In this document: one piece after another, positions 12,643 to 23,787 of the stretch
Position numbering within the stretch: the stretch's first letter is position 1
Layout: every line of letters starts with the position of its first letter
Source: Toxorhynchites rutilus septentrionalis
Taxonomy: Eukaryota; Arthropoda; Insecta; Diptera; Culicidae
Direction: 5' to 3'
Length of the DNA: 64,000 bases
Assembly: GCF_029784135.1 (NCBI RefSeq)
Contig: NC_073746.1
Span: 95,095,709 to 95,159,708, forward strand
Notes under the pieces: model-generated
Told to the model about the DNA's origin: nothing
Databases searched by the model: none
The model's input: only the letters and a program-made list of their open reading frames with translations
Position numbers and translations under genes: made by a program

Positions 12643-13686
12643 TTGAGCATAGGCAGCAAAAAGCTAGGCTCGCGCTCAGGGCTCACGCATTGTTTATTGT
12701 TTGGAGTCAATTTTTTTTTTATCAAAAATATATATTTTTATTAAGGCTCATATGGCGTCAACCTGACGGGGCCGGGAGTTCAATATTTCGACAATGTTTG
12801 CCTTATAACTATGTTAGTAATATGTAACCGATTACTCGCGGTTGGCTCGAGGTTAGTATTACAAGTGTTTTAGTAATTGTGATGTTGCTGTCTCCAATGC
12901 TCTGTACCTGTGCCCGACACGGGATACTTCCTTTTGGGATGCAGCTGACCATTAATCAGCAACGTCCCCCTAGTTTGCACCCCATATCTAGCGTGGTGCG
13001 TCTTTCTCGACTCGAGGAATCCAGGATAGGATGGTCACTAGCCGGCGCAAACATCAGCTCGTGTAGAGTTGTCATGAGCGGTATAACCTTTGGCTCTTGT
13101 TGAATGATCAGTGGACTGCACAACCTTTGGCCCGTGTATCTGTAAAGAGTGTGTGTATGTATTGCCGCGACTAAGTAAAAGTTTAAAGATCGGATAGGAG
13201 GGATATGAAACAGGGACACAACGAAGGAAACATCATTAAACGTTGACATTGTCGTTTCTGAGGAACAGGTATAGATGAAGCAGAAGATCAGGATCACGGC
13301 TACCTAAGATATCCCGAACGGGGATATCCGATTGTCTGCCTTTTGCTCTCAGTCAAAAGTCAGTTGGAGTCAATATTGATGCAAATAAGTTCAACATTTG
13401 CAGTGGTCTGTAGCGAATGATTCCGTTGGATGATTTCCTTTGGGAATCGATGTTTGAACACCCATCCGGAAGCTTCATGCGATCCTGCAGTAGTGATTTT
13501 AATTGGAAATCGCCAAATAAAGCTTTCGGATGTGTATACAGACATCGTTTCCCAAGGGAGGCTATCCAACGGAATAATTGGCTACAAGCTATTGCAAGTT
13601 CTGAACATATTTGCATTAATATTGACTTCAAAAAATAAACAATGCGTGAGTCTTGAGCGCGAGCCTAGCCTTATGCTGCTTGATTT
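12643..13686. mobile_element. Hairpin (foldback) element interrupted by a retro-insertion
   Basis: After removing 12712-13363, the left arm (12643-12711 joined to 13375-~13485) is an imperfect inverted copy of the right arm (~13510-13686). Shared blocks include GCTAGGCTCGCGCTCA, CTCACGCATTGTTTATT, GAGTCAATATTGATGCAAAT, TTATTCCGTTGGAT and CATCCGGAAGCTT. Arms are close to 180-190 bp with only ~25 bp of loop, so a transcript would form a long hairpin. Short open frames on both strands are by-products of the symmetry. Confidence 0.8.
12712..13363 (-). mobile_element. Retro-inserted sequence with 11-bp target duplication and A-tail
   Basis: This 652-bp block lies between two exact copies of TTGGAGTCAAT (12701-12711 and 13364-13374). 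On the minus strand it ends TTAATAAAAATATATATTT followed by an A-run, so it has a polyadenylation-type signal and an A-tail: the marks of LINE-machinery retrotransposition. The interior includes CCCGGCCCCGTCAGGTTGAC and CCCGTGTCGGGCACAGG. A minus-strand open frame of 113 codons (12956-13297) resembles nothing I know. It could be a 5'-truncated LINE 3' end, a long SINE or a processed RNA copy. Confidence 0.75.
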
Positions 13687-13949
13687 TTTCCTGCATAATG
13701 TGGCGAAAACCATTATGACTACGCCTGCTTTGCCATGGCTCGCCAAATGCACAGCGAGTAAAATATTCGTTCGCGTCTACAACTCGAGGGGAAACGAAGA
13801 TGACACGAAACGAGCAGATAAGAGGTGTTTGCTGTTTTGGATATAGAAAGAGACTGAAAATTTTTCTCAGATGAGATTCAATAATCATACGCTAGCGACA
13901 GCGTACTTATTACGTAAGGATGTAGTTATTGTCGATTAAGTAAGCACGC

Positions 13950-14206
13950 AAATGGTTATAACAAATGTATGGTGAAATGGGAATGCTTGCAATTTTCATA
14001 AATTTAAACCATTTACATACTATGGAATTTTAGTTTATAGTATTTCCAACAAATCTATGAGAATTTCCGATTCGATTGGTATGCAAATCGTTAAAATCCG
14101 TTCGCAGAAAAAATAGTTTCTAACGTTATTTCATAAAAACATGACATGACATGACATGACAGTTTTCTGATTTGGGACCCTTAACGAAAGACGTAGTTCT
14201 ACGTCA
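13950..14206 (+). repeat. Dispersed repeat family Q, copy 2, with ATGAC microsatellite
   Basis: Matches 30520-30775 closely: AACAAATGTATGG, ATTTAAACCATTTACA, GAGAATTTCCGATTCGATTG, AAAATCCGTTCGCAG, ATTTCATAAAAAC and TTTTCTGATTTGGGACCC. It ends in the palindrome GACGTAGTTCTACGTC (14190-14205). A run of five ATGAC-type units (14135-14160) replaces the short spacer seen in the other copies, so the microsatellite grew inside this copy. Non-coding. Confidence 0.65.
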
Positions 14207-14469
14207 AAGTTAAAAAGTTCGAATGCTTCTAACTCGAGCATTTCTTGACAGATCGCAAATATATGTGCATCAATGGATAGGCAATGTTTCTATGCATATA
14301 CATTTTTTTTCTTTAGACAAACAATTGAATAATTATGAAATGTCAAGCAATATCTAAACGCGCCAAATCTCACGTTTTGATTAATCCGGCTCAAATTGTA
14401 CCGACCAAAAAAGCAACCAGAATAACAGTGGAATACAATTTGAATACAAACGAAACATTGCATCGCAAG

Positions 14470-14650
14470 CCCCCCCCCTCCTTATCTCCAAAGATGAACT
14501 TAAAAACCAAGGAGCCTGGGGAAATCAGCATTGCAAACAAATGCAAGACTCTTCTGCTCCCACACGCGTATATGCAGACCGGAATTTGTTTCCCAAAACG
14601 AACTTCAAAATAAAGGAGTCTGGGGATATCGGAACTGCAAATGCTTGCTT
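14470..14650 (-). repeat. ~94-bp-unit tandem repeat family, minus-strand copy
   Basis: On the minus strand this holds about two units of the repeat found at 31645-31830 and 39655-40205. Visible pieces are CATTTGCAGTTCCGATATCC, then TTTGAAGTTCGTTTTGGGAA and ATTTGTTTGCAATGCTGATT. It is the most diverged of the three loci. The T-rich terminal part seen at the other loci is not obvious here. Confidence 0.5.
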
Positions 14651-17600
14651 TTTTACCATATTTTCTACCATTTGATATGGTTAACAAGAGTAATAGAATA
14701 TGAACAGTAATAAAAGACACAATGAGAAACAAATTTGAACGGTGAAATCCCAATGAAACTCAAAAATTGTTCCGATTTATATTTTATTTATTTCTTTGAC
14801 GACGAATGTTACTACCCTCTTCCAAGCACATCCGAATGTGAAATATATGCCTAAGATTAGGTTTGAATAGAAAATGATGATATACATTCTGCCACTTCTG
14901 AGATAGATATTTCTTAGCCATGGTTCAAAGCCTATTGGTTTGTTCAATTAAAATGAGCACCAGACTGAATGTTGTGGTGATAGTAATAGATTATGCTGAG
15001 CCAGCAAGCATAAAATCTCTGCCCAATGCCACTCGCGTTTACGTGAATCGGTGAAGCTACTTCATTCACAAATATTCCAAACAAATAACACACACACCTA
15101 TTGACAATATTTAAATCACTAAAAGAAGGGCTTAAAACTGTTAACCTTTGCACAAAACATTTCCACCGCCATTAAAATATAAACAGCTCAACGCCGTCAA
15201 CGCGAATAGTCATAAAAAACATTTTCCCGAGATCAACACGCACTGTTTTGTGCCAAACCACATCCGTGAGTATCTCCACCGTTCGGATCAGTCAGGTGCA
15301 ACGCACAGGTACAGTCCACCGACAACGACAACAACAACAACAACACACCGTGTATGACCCGCAAGCGTGGTCAGATGGACCCCGTGCACCCCCTGCCATT
15401 TTATGGCGGCCAAATTTTCAAGAAAACAAATAAAACTTTAGACTTAATGGTCGCAATAACCTGCACCGTGCACGAGATGATGCCCGTACCCTGAGCGCTT
15501 TTTCGGAGAGGGTCAGTTTCCACTCCGCCGCTCGAGCGCTAGTTGTTTTCGGAAAAGTTGCCCCTCGAAAGACCTGTTAATGATTATGCCAAGGTTACTA
15601 CGCTGCGTTTATGGCCACGAGTTGGGCGCATCTTCGCATCCTCCTCTCAACATGGTGTCCCTTGGTGGTGCTGAACGATGTTGTTGCGCTGCCTAAGCCA
15701 GGTTCAGGTTTCAATCTCGTTGAGTCGCTGGGTACGCTCGGTGCGTTACAGATTGTTCGTTGGAGATGTAAAACATTCGGATCAGACGGATGGACCTTGC
15801 CGCAGATGGTGAGATACCAGTTTCATCCGTCGACGAAACCCCGTAATAAAAATGTTTTATCGCTCCTTCAAGATCAATCGCGTTGAGTCAAATTATTATT
15901 GCGGTTATCAATTATTCGTAAATCATCCCAAAATTTACAGCGGGGAAAAAGCCAAAAAGATGGGTCCCTAACAAGACGATGATGATTGTTATTATCCGTA
16001 AGCTATCCGCCGTTCTTTCATCCGTTGCTACTTGCTGTCAACCTTTCCAAAAACTATCTGAAAAAAGAAATCAACAGAAGATAGCGTTACATCAGCGCCA
16101 TCGCACCCAACAAATGGAAACAATGACATTTCAGTTTCGAGATGATCCACTCGATTGTCCGTCGAATTATAGTTGTCAACGAGCCGGGTTTGTTGTCCCT
16201 CTCTTCCCTGACATTCGCCTTCACCCTGTTGTCAAAGTGGTGGTACACAAGAATCGATGTCGTTGTTCTGTTTCATATTTTTTTTCGGCATTATCACCGT
16301 CGGTTATCTGGATTCGTTGTCAGTCAAAATTTAGCCTGGTGTGACAAATTAATTTTGCTGTTCCACATTGCCTAGAGAGGGTCAAAATTTTTGAGCGCGA
16401 CCACCTGCACGACTGGATGACGCTTCCAGACGCTTGCTATCCGTTGGAACACACAAACTTGTTCTCGACCGATTGTCGGACTATTTCGGCTAAATGCTTC
16501 CGGTCTGTTTGAATGGGAACATTTTATTCTGGAGCAGATTAGAATTCGGAGAACAAGTGTAGGTTCAATGTTGTGAAACTATGGTCCATCCGTTCCAGTT
16601 ACTCGCAGCATATACAAAACAAATGTTCAAATCTTCAAATGGCGGATATCAAATTCCCCCAACAAAAGTGCAAACCTGAAGGTGTAGTTCATTTCGAAAA
16701 CATGATTTAGGGTATCACTCCGCACTCCAGAGTTTCTCCTTCGTCCGATCCAGACCCCTAAATCATTACGGGAAGAAAAGGCGAACGGAAAAAACTGTAT
16801 GTTTCTCAGCCTAAAAAAACCATCAGTCCATATATCATAAGGTTTATTGCCGGAGATAAATTTCCCCCCGTTCGGATCATCCGCGCAGCGTGCTCGCGCA
16901 AACATAGATCGCTCAAGCCAACCAAGCCTCGCGCTGATATTCCACCTGTCTCTAATGTATGCCCACCGTCCTGTCGGGTCCCCCCCTCATTCGCTATTCC
17001 GCGTTATCCCGCACGAGATCATCTTAGATCCATCCGTCCCATCCGCCCCAAACGGTGCGAAGTGGAGATTTATTAATATTCGCTATAATTTATGGCGTGC
17101 ATGGAAAAGTGACGATGAATGTGGTCCGCACCGAGAAAACACATGGTCAAGTTGTGCCGATAGGACTGTGTCGATAGGACTGAGGCCGAGGGCTGTGATC
17201 CGGGGAGATGATACATATCGCGTACATCAAGATAATTGCATGGAAATCCGAGCTTTTTCTTCGCGAGCATAACGCGAGCAACATGGGTGGGTGTGAGCTA
17301 TTTGAACAACTGAATAGCTACAGTGGGTGTAAAAAAGTTGACACTTTGCTTGTTTTGGGATACGTTTTGTCAAGCTTTTCACTTTCCATGACTATCGTTC
17401 ATAAGTTTACGCTGACATATTCGAAGACTCCAAACTGCCACTCCCAATACAATCATGTTGTTTGGCAACAGCGACAATAAGATCACTACTCAGGCCGTCT
17501 AGTGGAGAACGCTTGTGTATTTTGGCATTACACGTTCAGACACAAAAACTAAGCATTGACAAATGTAGCTTGGATTGGTTACCATTGAGCGGTTGTAAAT

Positions 17601-18770
17601 TTTATGTTTTGGAAATGTAGAATAATAAGGGAGGAACAAATATACCATTCCCTGTATCCGTGTGTAGGTTAACGGGAAAGTGACTGCTAAAAACTATTGC
17701 CATGCCGGCTCATTATTCTCGTGCTCGTCGTGTTATTCTCGTGAAAGAACAAATAATTACTCAACTATTTTCAGCTGCTTCTGCAAATTCACGCGAACCG
17801 ATCGGTTCTTTTCAGGACCATTTAAATTTCTTACTAAAGAGTAACGTGGAATTTCGTTCTAAAGTCAAGAGAGCGAATTGAATTTTAAAACTTATTGTCG
17901 GTAGAGAGCGTGTGTGAATTTAGAAGTGTGTTCGGAGATGGTGAATTTTTTGACCGATCGTACGACTTTCGTTGATTCGAGCATTGCTTCTAGATGGAAT
18001 TGGCACCGAAGTGCAGCGCATTTGAAGCCGGACCTGAAGAAGGTTATTTTACAGCGGTGAGAGCTGTGTTCTTCGGTTGGAAACTGCCTACGATCGTAAG
18101 GTTGTAAGTGGATTGAATGTTTAGTATTGTGCTACAGACATTTAACTCTGTATTCCTTTTAGTGTTTACCGGCCGGCCATCCTTACTGAATTCGTGATTT
18201 GGGACCTTTGATGCTCACTGTTTTCCAACAGATGATATTATCAAAACTTAATGTAAAAAAAACAAAATGTACAGCTGTGAAGCACATAAATTTGTTGAGT
18301 TTGCAATCGGAAAAACGAAAATTGTTTATAAGGTTGTCTGAAATCGACATGGCACATTGGCACATTTGGCATGCTCATGGAAATAGGAGAGCCATGTATA
18401 ATCTGTCATATCTGGTATGTATTGCTTGAGCGTCGCTAAGAAAGTTTGAAACTTGCGGTCAAGCATTGTCGTGATTCTGCTCACAAAGCAGTCGTTTTGT
18501 GACTTTCAGTGACGCTTCAATTGTTAGAGGTACTGATATACAGCTTCAGCTTCTTTTCAGCTTATTTTCAAGTCTTTTGAGGAGTACTTCGTTTGAACAC
18601 GGTGCAGTAAAATTACCCAGGAATACATTCTAATCCATGAGAAGGATTATTATTAGGATTATGATTATTAAGTTTTTTTTATCAATTAAAAACAGATCTT
18701 TTCGTAGAGTTCCCACTGAATATGCGTACAATGTGACTGTGTGCAGTGGATATTTTTGAAATGATGACGG
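14651..18770. other. No gene recognised; mostly single-copy-looking, G+C-richer in the middle
   Basis: No repeat in this window matches 15150-17280, which has balanced base composition. A CAA microsatellite lies at about 15322-15345. GCCATAAA/TTTATGGC occurs at 15400, 15608 and 17089; this octamer combines the Pho-type GCCAT core with a Cad/Abd-B-type TTTATGG core, but octamers also occur by chance. A plus-strand open frame of 141 codons (16847-17272) and others show no family signature. The flanks (14.7-15.1 and 17.3-18.7 kb) are AT-rich. Possibly regulatory DNA; unproven. Confidence 0.4.
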
Positions 18771-18784
18771 AAAAGAAGAATGAA

Positions 18785-19279
18785 GGGGGTTTCCGTAGCC
18801 ACATTGGTTGCGCGTTCGCTTAGTAAGCGATCGATCGTGAGTTCAAAACTCAGGGCCCCCATTGATCATCTTTGTGTTGTTACAGAATAACAACGTCCAC
18901 GCAACAATCATCAGCGATGGAGATTGATCCACGGTCGAAATAAGATCGATTCATCCATACAACTGCTCTGCTCTGCAAGAAACATCGGGCTGCTGTTCTA
19001 TAAATAACTCAACAATGGATCAACGACTGTCTCCGCTGTCCAGTCTTAACTGGATAATGGAAGAACGGATAGAAAACTCTTACGCCTAAATGACTACTGT
19101 GTAAATGTGTACCATTGCAATGGTATAGAAGAGAATACTCTAACGCCGAAAAATGGCAACTGTGTAATGTGCTAATTATAGATATAATAAATATGTGACA
19201 TGTACACGATTAAAATTCGGCTCTGTTACAGCTAAAATGCATTAGAGCCTAAAATAAACAAAAGGGATAAAAAAAAAGA
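18785..19279 (+). mobile_element. tRNA-derived SINE, ~495 bp (family F1), copy 1, with 14-bp target duplication
   Basis: Begins with a tRNA-like head, GGGGTTTCCGTAGCCACATT, with an A-box region (TAGCCACATTGGTTGCG) and a B-box region (GATCGTGAGTTCAAAAC). It ends with ATTAGAGCCTAAAATAAACA and an A-rich tail. Exact 14-bp flanks AAAAGAAGAATGAA occur at 18771-18784 and 19280-19293, so both ends are set and the copy is recent enough to keep them. Other copies: 36292-36780, 54490-54919 and a head-only piece at 40783-40862. Transcription by RNA polymerase III and mobilisation by a LINE are inferred from the family type. Confidence 0.85.
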
Positions 19280-19293
19280 AAAAGAAGAATGAA

Positions 19294-20339
19294 AGTGATA
19301 TTTTTGTGTGTCATTTTCACTCTCTCAGCTTCGTAGAAACAAACAAATTTTCCTTATTTTCGCGGTGATATGATGATATTTTGAAGGTTCCTAGTACAAG
19401 TGTATGTGATTCGAGAAAAATTATTCACAATTAAGCAGCATTTCATTGAAAATCCTGCTATTTCCGAGGACTAAGGACAACACTGTTCTCTGGACGGTTT
19501 TGCTCTTTAAATTATGGAAGTAAGTCACAATACAATTATCATCTATTAAAAAACAATCAGTTACAAGTTTTCATGAGCATTTTGGCTCATGACATCAACA
19601 AATTGTGAGTTATTTGAATATTTTTTCGTCTCTTCCATATAAATTCCATATTGAATGCAAATAAAGACAACACCATATTTTGTTTACCAATACAAATGAA
19701 CTCTGCCTACTGCTCCACCTTATATGTACCTCATTGCATTCTAATTAACACGTTCGACGCCCAACGCGACGTCTTTGAGTTTCTTGCAGAGCTTGATAGC
19801 AATTTTCCATTTCCGACCGGTTTTTCTACTCCTTGTAGAAACTTCAAATATAAGTACAACAAAAAACGAAAGAAACTTCGAAAATCAATTGAATTTTGAA
19901 ATATCTTTTGATAATAGCAATTTATAATAGATAAGTATAAAGAATTCACCTGGGAAAAAAATGAAATATTTTGATCGAGGCGAGTGTAACTATTCTAATG
20001 AGTAAAAATGAACTCAAATAGTTTGGAATATCTACACGAGTCAATGACGTACAGAACTTTTGGCCTGGAGGAAGCTGCTCGAAATCCAAAAGTAGGGTAT
20101 ATTCATGAAATTCACTGAAAATAAACAATGAAGATACACGTTAATTTTAAAACAATTGTTCAAAATATTCTTGAAGTTTGGGCTATTGGGTACAACAAAT
20201 TATTTTTCATTTATCTGGTTCGAGGAGGAATCCACCATGATGAAGGGTTTAATTTTTCAAATTAGATTTTAATTGATCTCACTATAGCACATTTTTTTTA
20301 ATTAAAATCCTTTTCCTCCTTTCATTATAATGAATTACA
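19294..20339. other. No gene recognised, AT-rich
   Basis: AT-rich sequence with no supported gene, repeat match or RNA. Open frames of 60-82 codons (for example plus strand 19651-19899) show no recognisable domain. Confidence 0.35.
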
Positions 20340-20886
20340 GGCAAACCTTTTTTTTTGTGCGGGGGATAGGACCGCACAAAAAAAATCGTGCAAAACTTCA
20401 CCAGTAGCTTTAAAAAATGGTGTTCAGTACACACTTTGAAAAAAATATTTTTTTGTGCGGTAGATAGGGACCGCATAAAAAAAGTATCCCCCAAGAAAAT
20501 AACTCAAATCCACACCGTTCACCGTTCAATTTCCTTTTGTTTCCCTGCTTTGCGATGGGACAGTTTGACTTTTCGGTTGCGCGTGGCTGTTTTGTGCTTT
20601 TAGTTGTCGAAACGTGTTGCTGTTAGAAATCATGTCATGCAAAAAACTTAGAAAAACTTGAGCATTTGATGGGAGGAGCGGAATGATTTCAGAAGTGGTT
20701 ATTTGAGACGCAAATATGATTTTTTCGCACTGAAATGCATATAAATCATCGATAAAAATTAAATGGACGATAACTTCGTCAAATATGCTTCTTTACATAT
20801 ACCGCACAAAAAAAATCGCCCAAAAAAAACCGCACAAAAAAATCGCACCAAAAAAAAACCGCACATAAACAGGTTTTACTGTATAG
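20340..20886. repeat. AT-rich repeat with GTGCGG / CCGCAC blocks (family T), copy 1
   Basis: Contains several poly-A or poly-T tracts alternating with GTGCGG or ACCGCAC: 20345-20400, 20450-20485 and 20800-20875. It ends AACAGGTTTTACTGTA at 20869-20884. The same end and blocks occur, reversed, at 59662-59735 (ACAGTAAAACC, TGCGCGG, GGGCGAC, TGTGCGG). A looser relative (TACGCGG blocks) is at 35213-35325. The mariner element at 20889 sits about 4 bp beyond this end. Probably a non-autonomous DNA element; no coding content. Confidence 0.55.
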
Positions 20887-20888
20887 TA

Positions 20889-21611
20889 CGAGGGTACTAT
20901 TTATATTTCGGGAATAGGAACAAAAACAAATAGTTAAGCTGCGAATATATTTTTATTGTTTTTCAAAGTACTCGCCACGATGATCGATACACTGCGCTTA
21001 ATGCGCTTAAACCAATTTTCAAAGCATTTATTCCAATCGACACGAGCCTTTTTTTTGAGCGATTGTCAAATTATGTGGGATCCAACGTGAACATAATTTT
21101 CGCACAACTAAGTGTTCATGTAAAATCGCATATATGCTGGTGGAACTAATGCTTAGGGATGCCTCAATCTCACAATAGGTTACATGACGATCTTGCTCAA
21201 TCATTTCGTACACAGCATCGATGTTTTCTGGCACTACAGTCGATTTTGGACGACCTTCACGAAACTCTTCGGACAGCGAACTACGACCACGATTGAATTC
21301 ACTATACCAGCGATACACAGTGGTTTTTGATGGAGCTTCATCGCCAAAAGTCAAATTAAGTTGATTGACGCACTCTTGTTGTGATAATCCACGTCGAAAG
21401 TCGTAAAAAATCATCGCACGAAAATGTTCACGATTCAGTTCCATTTTTTTGCCGAGACCAAACTTTCAACTAAATATGAAATAAACAAATAGCGTCCGTA
21501 TGACAAAATGTTCTGAGTACGTATATCGTCAAAAATGTCAAACTTTACGATGGAACCGTCAGATGGACTCACATGACATCAGTGTTGCCGAAATATAAAT
21601 AGTGACCCTCG
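20889..21611 (-). mobile_element. Internally deleted mariner element with both terminal repeats
   Basis: The 723-bp element is bounded by TA on each side (20887-20888 and 21612-21613), the normal mariner target duplication. Left end CGAGGGTACTATTTATATTT and right end (complement) CGAGGGTCACTATTTATATT differ by one inserted base and one substitution over ~25 bp. Full mariners are about 1.3 kb, so roughly 0.55-0.6 kb of the middle is gone. Because both ends are intact it could still be moved by a transposase supplied from elsewhere. Confidence 0.85.
20952..21444 (-). pseudogene. Mariner transposase, N-terminal part fused by deletion to the C-terminal tail
   Basis: Translation from 21444 gives a start MELNREHFRA and the two helix-turn-helix DNA-binding parts: LSQQECVNQLNLTFGDEAPS then TVYRWYSEFNRGR (about residues 19-55), and EIEASLSISSTSIYAILHEH (about residues 92-111). 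It reads into LTIAQKK and then shifts frame in an A-run (about 21052-21060). In the other frame it continues ARVDW, joins NKCFENWFKRIKR, and ends in a third frame with CIDHRGEYFEKQ, the usual mariner C-terminus. The catalytic DD34D region is entirely missing. No active transposase can be made; a binding-only peptide of 138 residues could be, which is inference. Confidence 0.85.
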
Positions 21612-21613
21612 TA

Positions 21614-22790
21614 AAACCATTGATTATGGAGCTCAGTTTCATTCATCGTAAAAATAATTATATTCCAGAAATCAACATTTCCGGAATTTCCAAAGCGTGG
21701 GGCGAGAACCAGATTTTCAGACGATTTAGAGAATTTTTCGAAAACAAAGCACATTTTTATTAAAAAACAAAACTGAACTCACACGAAGTATCTCCCTGTG
21801 ACTTTTTTATCGATTAAAAATACATCAGATACCCAATACTATAAGCCGAAAAAAAAGGGGAAGAATAATCGAAGACAACTCTGATGAGCGAATGTCGAGT
21901 TGCGAAAATGATTCGAAAAATTAGACGAGAACTGGAAAACATGCCTTGATGTTCAAGGATAAAAGCAACGAATCAACAGATTTTAATCGCATTGAAAATA
22001 TGTACTGGAAAATCCCATTTGCGAGGAGTTCGAGTGCATAGTTTTTTTTTTATAGAAAAGTGTAGCCAGCTGAAAAGTGGTTGCGATATTAACAACAGAT
22101 CAAAAATTGGCTAGATAACTGAATTGCTTCAAAACGATTGGACTTCTACCAGCGTGGAGTCCGTGCGTTACCTGGAAGATAGGTCAAGGTTTTGGCTTCG
22201 ATGAATCCTACTTTGAATAAAGTAGCAGTAAGTTTTAGGGTTCAAACTTCTTTCTCCGAGAGATCCGTTAAGTCATACTTATACGCCTAATACATTCGAT
22301 AATCAACATCAAAAACATATTTTCGCTGGCAGAAGAAGATTTTAGCGAAAAAAACTGATAAATTGAGGGGGAAACTATAGACTACCGCATTTCTTAGAAA
22401 AAGACGGCGTCGGAGATTACTCGTTTGTGAAACTGTAAATCAAACCATATTCAACAACTTGGAAAAGTGCAAACATTTTGCACATTTATAATATGTATAG
22501 AGCTAAAAACGATGTTATTCTACTACTTCAAACCACTCCAATTATTGTGGCATCAATTTAACAAACTTGCCAGCGGGGATAAATTGTTAATCATATTCCG
22601 AAAACTTTTTATAGATCGTAACAATATTCAGAACACATGTTCAACAACCTATTTCTAACATTTTGGAACAGTTTTCCCAACCATTCAAAACTACGTGAAA
22701 CACTGCTTTCGGACTATCTTATATTTTTATGAACCATAATACTTTCTCGTAAAAAAAAGCGCCGAAGTCCAGCTTCTCTGTGAGCTTTCA
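21614..22790. other. No gene recognised, AT-rich
   Basis: No supported gene or repeat. Short open frames only. Confidence 0.35.
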
Positions 22791-23779
22791 TTTTTACTAC
22801 CCATCAATTAGCAACCGCGCGCTGCTGCTGGCCACACAGCTGCCCCCGCTCACAATAACCTCCGGGGCAGCGGGGGCAGGGGCTGATCGCGGCACGCACT
22901 AATGCGTGCCAAAGGGCTCTCGCTTCACGTGGTCATCGCCGTCAACACATCCACATCGTGGCATTTTGAACGAACCACGAACCCCCTGGTCATCTTAGCA
23001 GAAACCGCTCTCGTGAGTGTGGCTGCTTTCGAGTGGGGGTCCTCTTCAAGCACCATCGCCACCGCCACCAGTAGTCGAGATGTGGTCAACCGTATAGTCT
23101 GTAATTTTACACCTTGCACACTCACCCGTGGCAGCACCGACGGTCCCTTTCCCATCCCATACCAAAGTAATCCGTTAGAATTATCATCATTATCATTTAT
23201 GAATGATGTGTTGCTCTTTCTGGTGATTCCACTTCCTTTCGCGCGAGCACTTTGGTTTTGCTCGGGTTTTTTTACGATCGCCGCGTCGCATATTTATCCA
23301 ATGCGCCCGCGAATGTCCATCCTAGGGTCCGAATTCAGACTAGTCCAATGGTGACGGAGATGGAGATAGGAGAGAGAGAGGAAAGGAAAAAACACAACGC
23401 AGAATACGACAGCACGCGTGACATAATTAAAGTGACAAATTTGATTATAGTATTTTTCACGGGACCCCAGGCCATTGCCACGTTGCGGCTTGTTGGGTCA
23501 GTTTCCGGTCCCCGGAGTCGGCACAGATGGTTTCCTGTCTTTGTTTAACGCTAGGCGCGGAATGCGCGTGATAATCTCTCGCGGTTTGGATTTTTATTGC
23601 CGATTTAATCGTTTGTTGGGGTAGTATTAACGCTTATAGACGGAAATACTCTTCAGAAGTGAGTCGCCAGATTTAATAACATGCAATCGTAATTCAGAGC
23701 GGATGGAAATTTAGCTTTTCTACTTTACGCCAATTATTGACTCGTTGAATTGATAGATAAGCATGCAGTTTGGTAGATG
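22791..23779. other. G+C-rich single-copy-looking block, no gene recognised
   Basis: Contains CTGCTGCTGG, CCCCCGCTC and CGGGGGCAGGGG tracts at 22820-22885 and a plus-strand open frame of 150 codons (22902-23354) overlapped by a minus-strand frame. Neither shows a known domain. The composition contrasts with the AT-rich transposon DNA on both sides. It may be conserved non-coding DNA; comparison with other species would decide. Confidence 0.35.
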
Positions 23780-23787
23780 TTGCACCT

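Noticed and set aside
13353..13846. Several open frames of 70-138 codons on both strands
   Set aside because: They lie in the arms of a hairpin element; the similarity between strands explains them.
16847..17272. A 141-codon plus-strand gene or exon
   Set aside because: Composition is not protein-like, no domain is seen, and no splice-site context is convincing.
22902..23354. A 150-codon plus-strand gene
   Set aside because: No recognisable domain, overlapped by an opposite frame, and set in a G+C-rich block where stops are rarer.
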